The position numbers were made by a program, and so were the translations under genes. Below are positions 1 to 15,984 of a DNA stretch of 64,000 nucleotides, piece by piece. The notes beneath the pieces were generated by a model. The model ran no database searches and was not told the DNA's origin. It saw only the letters and a program-made list of their open reading frames with translations. Source of the DNA: Imbricaverruca yamaguchii (Eukaryota; Arthropoda; Thecostraca; Neoverrucidae); NCBI GenBank assembly GCA_034440575.1, contig JAOTOL010001319.1:372001-436000 (forward strand), read 5' to 3'. The stretch's first letter is position 1; every line of letters starts with the position of its first letter.

Positions 1-58
1 CGTAGATCGGGTAGCCGATCGGCTGGTCGCACGACGAGTTGATGATGTTGCGCAGCGC
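1..58 (-). CDS. pcx: pecanex exon 23, cut by the window edge
   Basis: Starts after GTGCGACAG| and reads ALRNIINSSCDQPIGYPIY before the sequence ends. This is the expected continuation of exon 22 in pecanex proteins. The remaining C-terminal tail lies outside the window. Confidence 0.95.
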
Positions 59-707
59 CTGTCGCACACCGGACGGCGCAGGTCAGACGGCGGCTGGCTG
101 GTTTCGGCCCGGCCGTGGTCGAGTGTTGCACACCCCTTCATCTGTACTATCCGTCTAGCTGTATGTCGGTTACTTTTTATGTCACTACTCTGTCTAACTT
201 TGCAACGTCTGCGTGAGCAACTGCGTCGTGTCACGTGCCACGAGACTCAGTTGGCGTGGGGGTGGTGAACTTCGTTCGGCGGTCAGACGTCCAGACGTTT
301 GAGGGCAAACATTAGGATAGGTCGCGCAGCATCTGTCTATCTAGCATCAGCTAGAATGGAATGAACCAAGGATAAATTAGATTGACGTTTGCTCGATGAG
401 CATCAACGAAGGAAAACAACATCCGACAACGACTTCCAAAAACATCCACAAACACCGAACAGAAGCGAGCATCCGGACACCGCCAACACACCCCAAACGT
501 ATCAATTTGTGGAGACCTGACACGTGATCCACACTGTGAAACGGAACTAATAAACGCATCTACCCGGTGGGCGATGGCCTCACCAAACAGCGCCCCACCG
601 CGACTTCACGTGGCACCAGTGCACCAGCTACACAGCGTCACCACAGAGACACCACTCGCCCGCCGCCGCCGCCGCCGGCCGACACCAGGTGTCCGTCACC
701 ACCCTCA

Positions 708-962
<255 letters not shown>

Positions 963-1296
963 TCACGGGGATACCCTGCGGCTGCGACCGCGGTCGGCCG
1001 CACTCCAGCTGTCGTACGGAGGAGCTGAACTGCCGAACGATCTAAATATCAATTCCTTCTCACATTACTGGTCGATCAACTTGAGGTGGTCTCTGATCCA
1101 AAGTAGAAAGTGCTCAGCACCGACCGACCTCGAGTGCTGAGGTCAGGAAGGCTGGATGGCCAGCTATCACAATTACACTTGACTTCTGCCCACCTCCACC
1201 ACACAAGCACCTCCATTACTCACATGCACCAATCTCATATTTCTACATTAAATGGTATATACTGTACTATAGACCACATAACGTGTGCTGCCGTCA

Positions 1297-1299
<3 letters not shown>

Positions 1300-1366
<67 letters not shown>
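1300..1366. repeat. (TA)n microsatellite in pecanex intron 21
   Basis: Almost uninterrupted TA dinucleotides, about 33 repeats with one TT interruption. Confidence 0.95.
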
Positions 1367-1371
<5 letters not shown>

Positions 1372-1409
1372 TTCCTCTGCAATACAGTACTATTATTGTA
1401 CTGCACTTA

Positions 1410-1709
<300 letters not shown>

Positions 1710-1710
1710 T

Positions 1711-1760
1711 TAGTTATTGTAGCTTAGAGGCGCATCGACTGCAAAGGTCATATAACGCCC
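1711..1760 (+). repeat. short interspersed hairpin element, copy
   Basis: One member of a roughly 50-bp family seen at about 18 places here. The pattern is TTAGTTATTTGGGCTTTA, GGGCGCATCGAC, a short spacer, GTTGATCAT and GCGCCC. GGGCGC and GCGCCC can pair, as can parts of TCGAC and GTYGA. Other clear copies: 2930-2978, 3518-3576, 9521-9570, 18370-18416, 18842-18881, 20321-20367, 21252-21300, 23516-23565, 38021-38072, 38241-38298 and 38536-38592. Inverted copies: 37886-37932 and 62459-62525. Diverged copies: 42733-42785 and 48209-48262. Partial copies lie near 6101 and 25840. Confidence 0.75.
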
Positions 1761-2261
1761 TGCCTTGAACTTGATGTTTCATATTTTCCGCATGGAAAAT
1801 CCATGGGCAATCACATACTTTTCAGTAAGTTAACATAGCCTGCACAGGGGTACACGGGTTTAAGGCAAACAGACTCTTGACCTCTGCATATTCATAATTT
1901 TTCACCAATGGTGAACAATTATGAGTATGCAACAAGTGCCAGGTAGCTGGTCTTAGCCATGGATGATACCATTTCATTGGCCACACAAAATAAAACACAT
2001 TTTTGCAGTCCTACCGCTACCACTCACAAGTGGAAACAACCACAGCTTCCTCTTTCTTACGTAGTTTTCGCACAGCCCTGGAGATAACCTAAAACCTTAA
2101 AAGGAAATGATGAGTCGAGAACATTTATACATGCCAAAACATGCAGCACAACATTGTTCAATGCCGTGAACAAGGCGAAAGTACACAACTATCAATACAT
2201 CCACATCGTCCACACACATGTAAAAAAAACCTTCCGAGATCCTTCTGTGCTAGTTTCATCA

Positions 2262-2549
<288 letters not shown>

Positions 2550-3057
2550 CTACTCAAAAGCAAAAAGATCAAAGCTCCAGTGTTAAATATTAAGAAGATG
2601 TCACATCGAGATCAATGCTATCCAGTTTCTGTCTGACGCGCCTATCAGCACATGAACGAACACTCCTCACTCGGGGGCCAAGTGTCTACCTGGAGTAAGA
2701 ATGCTCACCTGGCGTGAGGACTGGCCGGAGTAGAAGTGCCAAAGGTAAAGCGAGTGCCTATGTTATAATTCAACTGAGTGCGAGTGACAACCAGAGTGAC
2801 GGCGCTGGTCTGACTAAGCACTCACACGAGTGAACGCTCACCAGAACAGGAACATCATCGCATGAAGTGAATGCCAACCGGAGTGCATCACCGGTGGTGT
2901 GAGCTTCCGCTCGAGTGGTGGTGGTGGTGGGTTGGAGTTTAGGGGCGCGTCGACATCTAGGGTCATATTGCGCCCATAACTGGATCCGCTCGAGTGAGTG
3001 CACACGTGAGTGCGAGCGCTCCCCAAGAGTGTGAGCGCCGACCCGCGTGTGAGCGCC

Positions 3058-3360
3058 GCCGGCAGTGTGAGTGCTCACCTCGAGTGTGAGCGCCGCCGGC
3101 AGGTGAGTGCTCGAGTGTGAGCGCCGCGGGACCTCGAGTGTGAGCGCCGCCGGCAGAGTGAGTGCTCACCTCGAGTGTGAGCGCCGCCGGCAGAGTAAGT
3201 GCTCACCTCGAGTGTGAGCGCCGCCGGCAGTGTGAGTGCTCACCTCGAGTGTGAGCGCCGCCGGCAGTGTGAGTGCTCACCTCGAGTGTGAGCGCCGCCG
3301 GCAGTGTGAGTGCTCACCTCGAGTGTGAGCGCCGCCGGCAGCGTGAGTGCTCACCTCGAG
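3058..3360. repeat. 37-bp minisatellite containing the exon 19 splice donor
   Basis: About nine copies, some imperfect. The period is 37 bp for the six most regular units (starts 3167, 3204, 3241, 3278, 3315 and 3352). On the minus strand each unit has CACACTCGAG|GTGAGCACT, identical to the exon 19/intron junction at 3355. Confidence 0.93.
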
Positions 3361-3458
3361 TGTGAGTGGTGTGACGCGTCGCTGAGGGTCCTGCGCCCGA
3401 GCAGACTGAGCGCCAGGCAGAGCGACACGACCGGCGCCTCGCGAGAGCACGGCATCGC
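3355..3458 (-). CDS. pcx: pecanex exon 19 (Pecanex_C)
   Basis: Encodes residues 1410-1444, including APVVSLCLALSLLGRRTLSD and ASHHSHS. This aligns with the conserved LCxGLxxLGRRALGTASHH block of PCNX proteins. The acceptor is TTTCGCAG| and the donor CTCGAG|GTGAGC (phase 0 in, 2 out). The final ten exon bases with the donor form part of the 37-bp minisatellite that fills the start of the next intron. Confidence 0.92.
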
Positions 3459-3602
3459 CTGCGAAACACGGTCCGGACCCGGTCAGAAACGCGAACTCAA
3501 ATGCCATCGTCGAGCCTAGTTAGTTAGTTGTTTGGGATTTAGGGCGCTTCGACCAGAATCGATCAGTCGCGCACACCATCATCGAGCCCATATGGCGTTG
3601 TT

Positions 3603-3705
3603 ATGCTGTTGTTTGTTGGGTGGCTCACGACACACTTTATGAACACAGCTAATGGCGTCGCCCACTATTTCGCCGGTGGGCCGCGGGATCTGGAAATGAG
3701 CCCAT
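3603..3705 (-). mobile_element. SINE fragment (tail part, family B)
   Basis: Carries the family B body: TGTTTGTTGGGTGGCTCACG, CACACTTTATG, GCTAATGGCG and CGCCGGTGGGC, as in the fuller copies at 29528-29729 and 20588-20743. The tRNA-like head is missing. It lies in pecanex intron 18. Confidence 0.7.
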
Positions 3706-5077
3706 ACGGCATGACCAATCACTCTTGTCCACTGCTCACTGGCTATACGGCTCGCGCACTCGTCCGAGTGGCACGACTACGACGATACGAGGGTGCGGCC
3801 CACGCAAGGACCCGCCTTCAGCAGCGACGCCTACGTACTCTGCTTCGAGGCAGCTGACTCGTCTCAGTGAAGTCATACAGGAAACTACAGTGGCAGTCGT
3901 ACGTGTGAATTGCGATGGAAGGCATTTCCTCATCGTATTCCGGGTGCCATCATTCCAGTTATAATCACCGAGTATGATGCATGGCAATTAGCGTGTGTTT
4001 GTATGCCACCCGCCAAAGTTGCCAATATTGAATCTGCAAAGCGGTGGAAAAGGAACGGCAAAATAATCGCTCCCAAATAAATTAATCCATCACCTAATGC
4101 GTGCTGGAATCCAGCTCTACAAAGCTGACCCTGAGCAAAATAAAGAACAATAACACTGATTAGACATTTGCATCGTACCAAATTCTTCAGTACACCACAA
4201 CGCAGTGAGCGTGCTAGAGCATGTCATTTTATTTACACGGATCACATTATTACATTTTCATAATATCACACAGGGTTAGAAGCTTTACAACCAAACCTGT
4301 TTTACTTGTATCTACCACTGGCAAAATCAGAACACTGGTATCGCCACTGGCAAAGGTAGCCATGCCAGACACTGTTTTCACCGGTATTTTACCGACACGT
4401 GTCCTGCAAATATTTAGCTTAATCTTTCTTCAGGAATCTAAGACATACTGTGTGCATGTGTAGTGTGACAGAATCATACACATAAATAGGCAATATTGGA
4501 GCTGAAAACATCACAGGAGGTGTAAACATGACACATGTGTTGTCTGTTTTTGTAACAAGCTTTTTCCGTTTTTTTTTTTAAACTGGCAAAACTGATGACA
4601 AAAACTACGCACCCTGGTCTCCCCTTGTTTTTTATTATTTTAGTTACGCCCCATACCCTGCGTAGGCTCGCAGTCCCCATTTCGGTTGGCTTCTTGCGGG
4701 TGGGGTAGGTTGGTTTCGGGTCACTGCACCGCACAGACGAGTACATTTACCACTACAACGTCTATCTGTCACGGCTGATAGCTATAAAAAAATCGACTCA
4801 GAAAACATTTTAATTAGACTACTTACATGTAATTTGACATCCTGCTATGCTCGTTCGACATGGCCTAACGAAAAACCAATATTTTAACCCTGAGGCCACA
4901 CGATGCCGGCGTCGCATTCCGGCCGTCTTGCTGCTCGTCTTGCAACGCCACTGCAAACAGTGGGCCACGACGGCGGCGTCGCGTGCACGGTGGACGGTGA
5001 CCACCGGCACGCTTCCGTTGCGGCTGGCGGCACACACACACCCGACATGCCCCGATTCCCCACTCTCCGCGCCTCAC

Positions 5078-5311
5078 CTTGTCGCGCTGCTCCACGCAGT
5101 ACTTGATCCAGTCGAAGTAGACGTTGCAGAAGCTGTTGCGGGTGATGCCCGACGCGCGGAAGTCGTAGTCCTCGTCGATGTTCATGTTGAAGATGGGGTC
5201 GACGTCGACGAAGTGGGCGCTGGCGGTGTACTCGAGCACGTGCGTCATGATGTCCTCCCGACTCAGCCACGTCTCCAGCTTGGGCGAGCGCAGTGCATAG
5301 AAGATGATGCT
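5078..5311 (-). CDS. pcx: pecanex exon 18 (Pecanex_C)
   Basis: Encodes residues 1332-1409: SIIFYALRSPKLETWLSRED, then FVDVDPIFNMNIDEDYDFRA and SGITRNSFCNVYFDWIKYC. The VDVDPxFNxNIDEDYD block is diagnostic of pecanex. The acceptor is CCCAATAG| and the donor GACAAG|GTGAGG, phase 0 on both sides. Confidence 0.95.
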
Positions 5312-6547
5312 CTATTGGGAGCGGAATAGGTGGCGTCGGTCGAAATACATCGACGTATAGTCCCAGCTCGGCGATCAGAGCAGTAGCACAGAACATCAGG
5401 TGGTTCGAACCGTCTATGCCTTTTTTCGTCCATGAAATACATGGCACCGATACGAGTGTACGATAGTAGTACACGGTACGTCAAGTTGGTTATACACGAA
5501 CAGGTGAATGGCTCGAACATTCGGTAACAGACCAAGATTTGGCAGATTTAAATAAAACCGCATTCAATGGATCATTGTGCGAGTTGTGGAAAACATGACG
5601 ATATCTGGCGGTGATATCCCGGTCTTAGTCGGTTGGGATTTAGCAGTACGCCGAATCTGAGGCTTTTCAGCAATCATACGGTGAGCGTTTTCTCTGGATC
5701 ACTATCTAGTACACACATCGATTATCAAGACCACTGGTTATATTTAATGACCACCTTAAGCAAAACCTATGTTCCCATGTGGAGTGTTTCGATCACAAGA
5801 TTAGGTACAGCAGTTTAATGTGTTGCACATCGATATTTCAGCAGATTTGCTGGAATAGTCGACCAAACAGGTGTCAATGTCAAGCTTCTCAGGTCCGTCT
5901 CAGACAGACTGGCAGCCAAACATATGCGGCTACAATTAGTTTCCATGGGTGCATCGCACTGCCGCCTCAATATACACTTCACGCTGGTGCAGCAATAAAA
6001 ATACACATCACAGCCCATCTAAAGCCCATATAACGACTGCATATGGGCATGCATATGGGTTATGGGCATATATCATATGTTCAGAGGTGTGCCCTCACCA
6101 TATGGGCTTTAGAGCGCTTCGACCTATCTTATCCTATCTGAGACCTATCTGAGATCCGATAGTCGACTGGTAACGGAACAAGTTTCCGGGATAGTGTTCA
6201 TTTGGCGCCATGTGATTCGGCGCGACATGCGGTCAGTGCAAAACGCCGGCGCCTGCTGCCGAGTCGACTGACCACTTGGTGGAGCCGGTGACGCCGCCGC
6301 CTCTGCCCCTCCCCGCTCGTGCCACATCCAGCCGATGAAAATAACTTCCGCCGATGTATTTTAGGACATTTTAGAACACAACCAATCACTTCTGCAGTAC
6401 AGCTGAATGAAAACCCTGGTTGCTCCATCACACCAAAAGGCCAGACAACGCGCAAACGCCCAATCTGAACTGGATGCGGGAGAAACCTCGCGATCATTAA
6501 CGACCTAACGGTACTTACAACTGCTCTTTAACTACTTCAACTGCTCA

Positions 6548-6931
<384 letters not shown>

Positions 6932-7263
6932 CTACGACCGAATCCAACGGTGAAACTCCATCGATACGCCTTCTCCTAAACGTCTTGTGCGAACAACGGC
7001 TACACAAATAAAGCACGCAACTCACTTAATATTGCAAACACTACATTGCCTGCCACAGTCGATCTTGAGTACAACTGCAGCTGTATGCTAACTTATGGCA
7101 TTATGTTTACTTCTAGGATTTACAGGCCTAAATTTTGAAAGTCAAATTCGGTCTAATGAGTAATCATTCAACACAATACAGTTTGGTGTAAACTTATTAA
7201 AGTGGGTGCTGACAACTACCGGCGAGAAGAGCAGCTACCACTGACCAGCACGATATTGACAAG

Positions 7264-7749
<486 letters not shown>

Positions 7750-8068
7750 CACGGCGGCGTGTCAGTCACACTCTGGTATCACTACGTGGAAATAGGATCG
7801 GTATCGGCTACCTTCAGGAGGCATCACCGCCCCCGTGAAGATGGTAAGCAGCATTAATTACCGCACAAATTAACTGGGGGCACATCCAGCATGCAAATAG
7901 CCCAGGCAGCATCCCATACATTCGAAAATAGCCCACCTTCGAAAATACACATGAACCCTTAAGTAGGACATGACTACACCCGCGATAAGACACGTACGAC
8001 ACGATAAGAGCGCAGCGTCGTGACACTAAGCAAGGCCAGGCTCTGCTCGGTTCCGTCCCGCATCTTCA

Positions 8069-8995
<927 letters not shown>

Positions 8996-8996
8996 T

Positions 8997-9245
8997 CACC
9001 GCCCCGCCAGCAACCTTACCGCCGACACCGCCCCGCCAGCAACCTTACCGCCGACACCGCCCCGCCAGCAACCTTACCGCCGACACCACCTCCGTCGGCG
9101 TCACCGCCCCGCCAACAACCTTACCGCCGACACCAGCTCCGTCGGCGTCACCATCCCGCCAACAACCTTACCGCCGACACCAGATCCGTCGGCGTCACCA
9201 CCCCGCCAACAACCTTAGCGCCAATACCAGCTCCATCGGCATCGC
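8997..9245. repeat. Minisatellite next to the exon 15 acceptor (30-bp and about 46-bp units)
   Basis: Three 30-bp units of the type CCGCCAGCAACCTTACCGCC are followed by about four longer units that add a CTCCGTCGGCGTCACC block. On the minus strand every unit contains GGCGGTAAGG, a good 5' splice-site match, although the array lies at the 3' end of the intron. Confidence 0.9.
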
Positions 9246-9629
9246 CTTGGCCTTCCGCGCAGCAGACCGTCAACAAGTGACTTGATCGACTTCGCTATCG
9301 GTTGAAGGTACGACCATCAACTGATAAGCCTAAGCAATGCATTACAAGCATGATCGGCACTATCGTAAATACAACGTCGCCTTATCGTGCGTCAGAATAT
9401 TCTCGTTAAGTTGCTTCATGCAACTGGTCCGTGAATGGGAGCACACTTCACGTTCGCAAAGATGAAAGCCTAGTCTCAGAACACCCGTACAACCTCAGTT
9501 ACATTCCCGCTTTCGTCATGTTGTTATTGGGGTTTAGGGGCGCATCGACTGCGTCGATCATGTGGCGTCCCCGCCTTCGTCGTGGCTGTTCACACACGAC
9601 AACCGGCCTGGACCCAATGGAAAGCCAAT

Positions 9630-10686
9630 ACCGAGCATTTGCGCAGCATCTTAAAATCGATGGAGTTGTGGCTTTCAGATAGACAACAAAGAGTGATGTT
9701 AAATGGTATAAAGTCATCTTGGCAAAATGTTCTTGGTGGAGTCCCCCAGGTGTCAGTACTGGGGCCACTACTGCTCATTATATTTGGAAATAACATTGAA
9801 AGTGGCCTGAGCAGTAAGGTTTTGAAATTTGCGGATGATTTGAAAGTCTTTAGGGCAATAACAGGTCAAAATGAGCATGTCTCGCTGCAAAAAGACTTAG
9901 ACGAACTTGTGAAGTGGTCCGAAGAATGGCAAATTAAACCTAATTTCGATAAGTGCAAAATCATGCATGCGGGTAAGCAGCATATGAAGGCTCCATACTT
10001 GATGGGTGGCCAAGTGTTATCAGTGACTCAACAGGAGAAGGATTTAGGTGTTATTCTAAACACAAAATTGGGGACATCAGGACAGACCAAGGAAGCCAGG
10101 AAGAAGGCACTGAGAATGCTTCGGGCAATAAATAGGAATGTATCACACAGAAATGAGGAAGTCATCAGGAAGCTTTACTGTGCATATGTCAGGCCACATT
10201 TGGAATACTGCATCCAAGCTTGGTCTCCTAGCTATGAAACAGATTGTTGGCTTTTAGAGAGAGAGAGAGTGCAAGAGGGCTACACAAATGGTTAATGGTA
10301 TAAGCAACCTGGCATATGAGGAAAGATTGAAGAAATTGAATATGTTTTCACTTAGATGTAGAAGGCTGAAAGATCTCATCGAGCTCTTTAAACTTGTCCA
10401 TGGTCTGGAGAGGGGATATCTTGGGAAAATGTTTGAATTTAACAGAAATGATGCAATTGGAGGTCATCAATTCAAAATTAAAGTTAACCACAGCAGAACA
10501 AGGTTAAGACAGCCTTTCTTCACCAACAGGGTAGTAGAACATTGGAACCAGCTGCCAGAAACTATTGTAAGTATCAGCACATTGAACGTCTTTAAAAGCA
10601 GCATAGACACTCATTATAAGAATAGAGAGCTTGCTTTTCAGTATTACAGGGAGGGCTGATCGACGGATTTGGTGGGCAACTGGTTG
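9630..10686 (+). mobile_element. 5'-truncated non-LTR retrotransposon (Jockey/CR1-like), RT C-terminal half
   Basis: Encodes a degenerate reverse transcriptase end: GGVPQVSVLGPLLL (canonical GVPQGSVLGPLLF), LKFADDLKVF (the FADD catalytic motif), then WSEEWQIKPNFDKCKIMHAG and YVRPHLEYCIQAWSP. These are typical of Jockey/CR1-clade LINEs. The frame shifts once near 10260-10290, at a GAGAGA run. It lies in pecanex intron 14 on the opposite strand and cannot be autonomous. Confidence 0.9.
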
Positions 10687-10736
10687 TGCGTTATGTGTTT
10701 GCTGTTGTGTGGAGTGAGGGGACAGCGAAGGCGACA

Positions 10737-10785
10737 TTGAAGATGACGATGACGATGACGATGACGTTGACGATGACGTATAACG
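10737..10785. repeat. (GATGAC)n hexamer repeat
   Basis: Short degenerate GATGAC/GATGTT tandem just downstream of the LINE fragment. Confidence 0.85.
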
Positions 10786-10789
10786 TTGA

Positions 10790-13700
10790 CGATGTACCTG
10801 AGTCCATTGCATGACACTGTAGTAGCATGCTATGGCTCACAGTGTGGATTGATATGTACTGTGCACTGCTCTTTTGCTTATGTAACTTCACCTGCTACTG
10901 GACGACTTTCCCGTTGGCGAGGATGCTGAAAAAGCATAAACATATGCATCGTGAAATAAAAATCAGAATTATTGAGGTCTGAAAATATAGTGTGCGAAAT
11001 CTGATGAGCTTTTGGTTGGGGGAGGGGTGTGGTTTAGTACACTTCCCCCCCCCAATGTTAAAAAAATCGACACCCCTGACTCCTTCCTGTGGCAAATGCT
11101 TGGAAATTGGTCTGATCTAAACGTTGCAGCATAGTTGAAGCTGGAATCACTTCGGATACCTTAATGAGATGGCTACTGGTGCCCTTGTCACTGGAGTCCT
11201 TAGGTGGGGTGGGGTATATTCATGCAATCTCACCTTTTCAGATTTAACTGACTCCAGCAGAAAGGGAATTAACGTGCTTGCTTTAAAAAAATAATAAGTC
11301 TAAAAACATTTCACCCTCCAGGTTCAAACTTGATAACATGGATCTTGTGCATATATATTCAAAATGGAAACAGTGCAACATGATGCATACTAAAAAAAAC
11401 ATGCAGTGACTCTAATTACCAGTGAACTTGTGTGTATGGTGGCGGCATTATTGTTGCCAATTTCACCAATCGGCGCTGCACCGGCAGCTGGCTCCCCTGT
11501 GCACGGAATAGGTAAAAACATGAGGTAAAGGATTCTAAGCAACTACTTTTCAACTTGTGTGCATAGTGGTGGCATTATTGTTGCCAATCTCACAAATCAG
11601 CTCTATACCAACAATCCGCTTTCTTGTGCATGGGACAAGTAAGAAACAGAATCTTCGCAAATATCAGAATAAACGAAGTAACCAAACACAACAATTATGT
11701 TTCACTCGTACGTAAATAGGGTTGGAGCGCGAACGCAACCTACCCCGCTACCAAAAAATGTACTCCCGAGTTACCCACATTTGGGGTAATCGCAGGGGTC
11801 AACCCAACCGAAGTGCAATGGAAGGGCCTCGCCCTGGGGGAACCGCCTTAGTGATCACGGTGTCCCCTGAGCCAGGTAAGTATGAGTTGTGCGCGCCGGA
11901 CTTTCGCTTACATGGATATCCGATGAAACAGTATGAACTGATTTTCGCTGATAACTGCTCATACTTTGATTTTTGCAGCCGTAAACATGTCATCTCGACG
12001 ATACATCATATCTGGCAGGAAGTTGGTAAACAAGTGAAGTACCAAAATTTTAATTTTTACCTATAGATGACAAATAATTGGGCATATTGAAACAACCGTG
12101 AAGGAGTTAAACTTCACTGCCCTCTGGTGGCATTCACTGTACTACAAGTTTGTTCATTTGCCGGCGATCGATAACCTGCTAAATACCATCAGTTTCCTTC
12201 TTTAACTTTACATGTACTTTCACGGATGCCTATTTCAACTAGAAAACCTTTTATTACAACGTTCATTGGAAGATAACTGCATTAGTCTACAGTATACTCC
12301 ACAATACTTTCAAATGAATGAGGCTACTCAGTTGAACTAGGTGGCAGCACCAGTGCTGGCTCAAGAGACACCAGGATAGACGCTGTGTTTTGCAAACAAG
12401 TACCAATGACCGGATTATAGAATAGTCCAAACAAACCTCACCCTCTATCATTCTTCAAGGAAGGCTTTAGATGATACATCGTCGTTTCCTGGCCAGATTA
12501 AGCCATTCCCGGAAGATCTTGCCGTTAAAAACATTAAATGGTCCTATCTGGTGCTTCAAAGTGCTCGAAAGTCCAGTCCTCAGCGATATAACTTGATGCA
12601 AAGCAAAGCCAGTACGAAGAATGGAAGAATCAGGTGAGCTGTAAGTGTAGGTCCACGCAGGAATTGAACTCACTCGGAGATTTCACAACTTTGCCCCGAA
12701 GCGGAATTAACATTGAAACGTACGGCAATCCCAGGGGCATATGAGTGTATAAACGTGCAGAGACCAGCGCCATTTTGCTTCCTGTGGGGAGCGTGTTAGA
12801 ACACGAGAAGTGTGTGTGGAACGCCCACCACATTGCTCTTTTTACACGCGACGTGCTCACCTGGCTGTGATGTGTGAGAGAGGACCAGCGCCGGCCCCTG
12901 GATGTGGCACATTTTGTGCAGGCTGCGCTCAAAACAAAACAAAAACAACATTCGCTTTCTGAATGTACACGATGGAGCGTAAATTCCCTTCGACAGTACC
13001 ACATAGTCTGGCTACCACAGCCTCAAGAAGCTCGTGTCGCGTTCACTTAGTCACTTCCGTACCTTGGAGCCCAGAGTTTGCTCCTGGCTACGCACTCCGC
13101 GGAAAGGAAACCTTAGCGTGCGGTAAAACGTGCATTAACTCAGAGGGCGATTGATTTACAACATCAATCATGGTTCATTAGGACGATTTGAGCGTGAAGA
13201 CACATGACCTGATATCCATCAGAAATACGCTCGAATTTCGGTACCGTACGCAACGAATTTTCACCATGACGTCACTGGTTATACTTTTTGAGCTTCTACG
13301 GCGCAACATTTCCAATGTTGGCTGCTCACGCCACGCGTCCTGCGTTTACGGCGCTCCTAAAATGCCGGAGTCGGTCGCGGAGTTTTCTGCTTGAATGAAG
13401 TTTGCACGTTGGAATTTTGATAGCTGTTCATTGTGAAGAGACTTAATTAATTCCGCGTGCCACGTGTGTGCTGTAGGTATGAGCATACCTACTGCGTCTG
13501 TGTGGAAGCAGTGGTTAGTTTGCAACAATTCGCGGGAAGAACCATGCTGTTGTTGACATTCTGAAGTAGGTAGGTATCTGCGATGCATTAGCACCTAGGA
13601 ATGTATCTCTTAATATCTGAGACATGGTGGGAATCAGGGATGGGATCAGGGCGTCTGATCAGGGATGGGAAACAGCCGTGTACTGGATTTTTGGCATGCA

Positions 13701-15980
13701 GAACATTATCATCTCCCGGAGATTATCGCCTGCTCTGCTGCTGGGGGGGGGGATAGAATGGAGCCGTTCAACCATGACTGCACACGTATTGCTCTTTTAT
13801 GAGAAGACGTCAACTGGTACGCATGGAAAGGAGTTCCTAATTTCAGAACCGTAATTAATATATCATCCTCTCAATTGATTGCTGAGTAAATATGCGTTTG
13901 CGTTCAGTTCAACCCTTGTCTTCTGTCAGATCCTCACACCACGTCTCGAGGGGGTCGATAGAGGCCCCCATCTAATCTCCAAACTAAGCGTCGCACGAAA
14001 ATGAAATAGGTGTCATCAGAAAGCGCTCGACGAGTAGGGCCAGACCCCCCAAATTGTTTCCCCCTAAATAGTGACGTCACTAGGGGCCCTACAGTTTCAC
14101 GACTTACATTATGTTTGTGGCTCTGGAGGTTTCATTTTGAGGAAGGTTTGGGAAAAAATTGGGTATCAGAAAAGGAAAGCAACATCGACCAGCGCCATGG
14201 AATTTTTGGCCGCCCCATTTTTTTTTCTTCGAAATTTTGAGTTTTCAAGTTTTCTTTAATTTTTATTTTCTAATGAGTAGAGCGGACCGAGAAACATTGT
14301 TCGAAGTCAACTTGCTCTAATAAAAAAATGTTTACTTCAGCCAGAGTCTTCGATTTGAACTCTAATAGGCAAATCTGCAAAATGTATAAGTAATTAAAAT
14401 GGAGAAAAGAAAATACTTCTGTTACGTTTTGTTGCATCCCTAAAGATAAGCAAACATTGAAAGTTTCATTGAAATATCTTTATCCACTATTAGAGACTGG
14501 TCAAACTTTTTTGTTTTCATTTGAAATTTCAAATTCTTCTCGTACGTTTTGTTGCATCCCTAAAGACAAGCAAACGCTGAAAGTTTCATTGAAATATCTA
14601 TCCGTTAAAGCGTGGCGACTGGTCGAACTTCTTTGGAGGTGACCTCACTTCACCTTAACTAACTCATTGGCCCTAGATGACCGGACTTCACAATTTTGAC
14701 AATACATGCCAAATTGATGTGGGAAAAGGTATGCGAAATTTCGGCGCACTGCCATACTCTTCATTCACTATCCGCGGAAAACCTTATGGGGGATCGTCAA
14801 CGACCCCCCTCGAGACGGCGCGGGTTAAAGCATCAATCCAACCATGTGGCTGTCCATGGTATGCATCCAAGGCTTGTCCCAAAAGTTGAATTGTTGAAGG
14901 CACGCCTCATCCCCAGACAGGCGACAGAGTGAGTATCCGAAGTTCTGTTATCCGAACACCTGCCCTTGCAGGCGCTCTGCATCGCGTTCGGCCAGTAAAT
15001 AACAAACGATCGGAGCTGACAAATTGCATATAGACGAATTGTTTACTAAAAACGCACTAAAACGTGGTATCAGAAAATTCGCCAGAAATCCAGTAATGAC
15101 CTTTTGTTATGAGATGAACATTTCTGTATGATATACAATGCCGTCATTAACGTGCTCGTAGTTGCGAACACCCACATTTCCCTATTCGAAATACAACACA
15201 CCATTAAAACGAAATTTCCTTGCAATATCTGTTTAAATATGGACAGTTTGTTCAATTTTGCATTCTGTAATCACAGTACAAATATTGGCTCGGCCATAAA
15301 GGTAAAGCCATTCATTGCATGAGTCAAACAGAAGCAGAGCTATTCGTTGAATGGTGCTTTATGTATTCGGATAATCCTCGTCGCCTTCCTGCATAACCAT
15401 AGCAGCTGGCATTTCTATATTTCAACCCTGATATGACATGTCAAGGAGAGAAAACATGATAGGAGCATTCTTCTGGTATGATGAAGACAATGTACTGCAC
15501 ATGTAAAGTAAATTAAAATGCGGTAAGATTGGCAGAGGTTAAAACATTGCGCTCTGGGTCAACGAATCCCCAATTAGAAAGGCATTTCTAATATTTGTTT
15601 GGAATCCCAATATGGTAGCATTGTAGATTCTGACGCACATCGAGGGCTATATGCTGCTGAAGTTCTGCTTATAGCGAGAGTTGACAAAATCAGCAGTTCC
15701 ATTATACCTGAGTCAGACAGCTTCGTCAATTTAGTTTAGCCAGTAACGGGCAAGCCCAGTGAGCCAGATTTCGAAAGCGAAACTTGAACAGGACGTTCTG
15801 TGGGAGTGTCCGGTTGAGTAGAGTTGAGCAGCATGTTTCGTATGTTGGTGTTGTGGGTCGCTAAGGTGAAGACAGGCTACGTTGACTTATTTTTCATAAC
15901 TACCTGGGTGGGTACATAGGTACATTCCTACCATGTTTTGCGTCTTGCCTAATGTTTTGAGTATTATTGCACTTTAAATT
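10790..15980. other. Pecanex intron 14, non-repetitive interior
   Basis: No exon or convincing ORF is seen. Two related blocks of about 110 bp share GGCATTATTGTTGCCAAT (11430-11520 and 11560-11650) and look like a diverged duplication. A dispersed repeat occupies about 14195-14840. Confidence 0.6.
14195..14840 (+). mobile_element. Unclassified dispersed repeat, copy 1
   Basis: An inverted, clearly homologous copy lies at 63475-64000. Shared blocks include TTGTTGCATCCCTAAAGA, AAAGTTTCATTGAAATATCT, GGAGGTGACCTCACTT, CCCTAGATGACC and ATTGATGTGGGAAAAGGTAT. Copy 1 has an internal tandem duplication of the GCATCCCTAAAG block, at about 14430 and 14550. Both copies can encode FCCIPKDKQTLKVSLKYLY, but no long frame or terminal repeats were identified. 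Confidence 0.8.
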
Positions 15981-15984
15981 GCAC

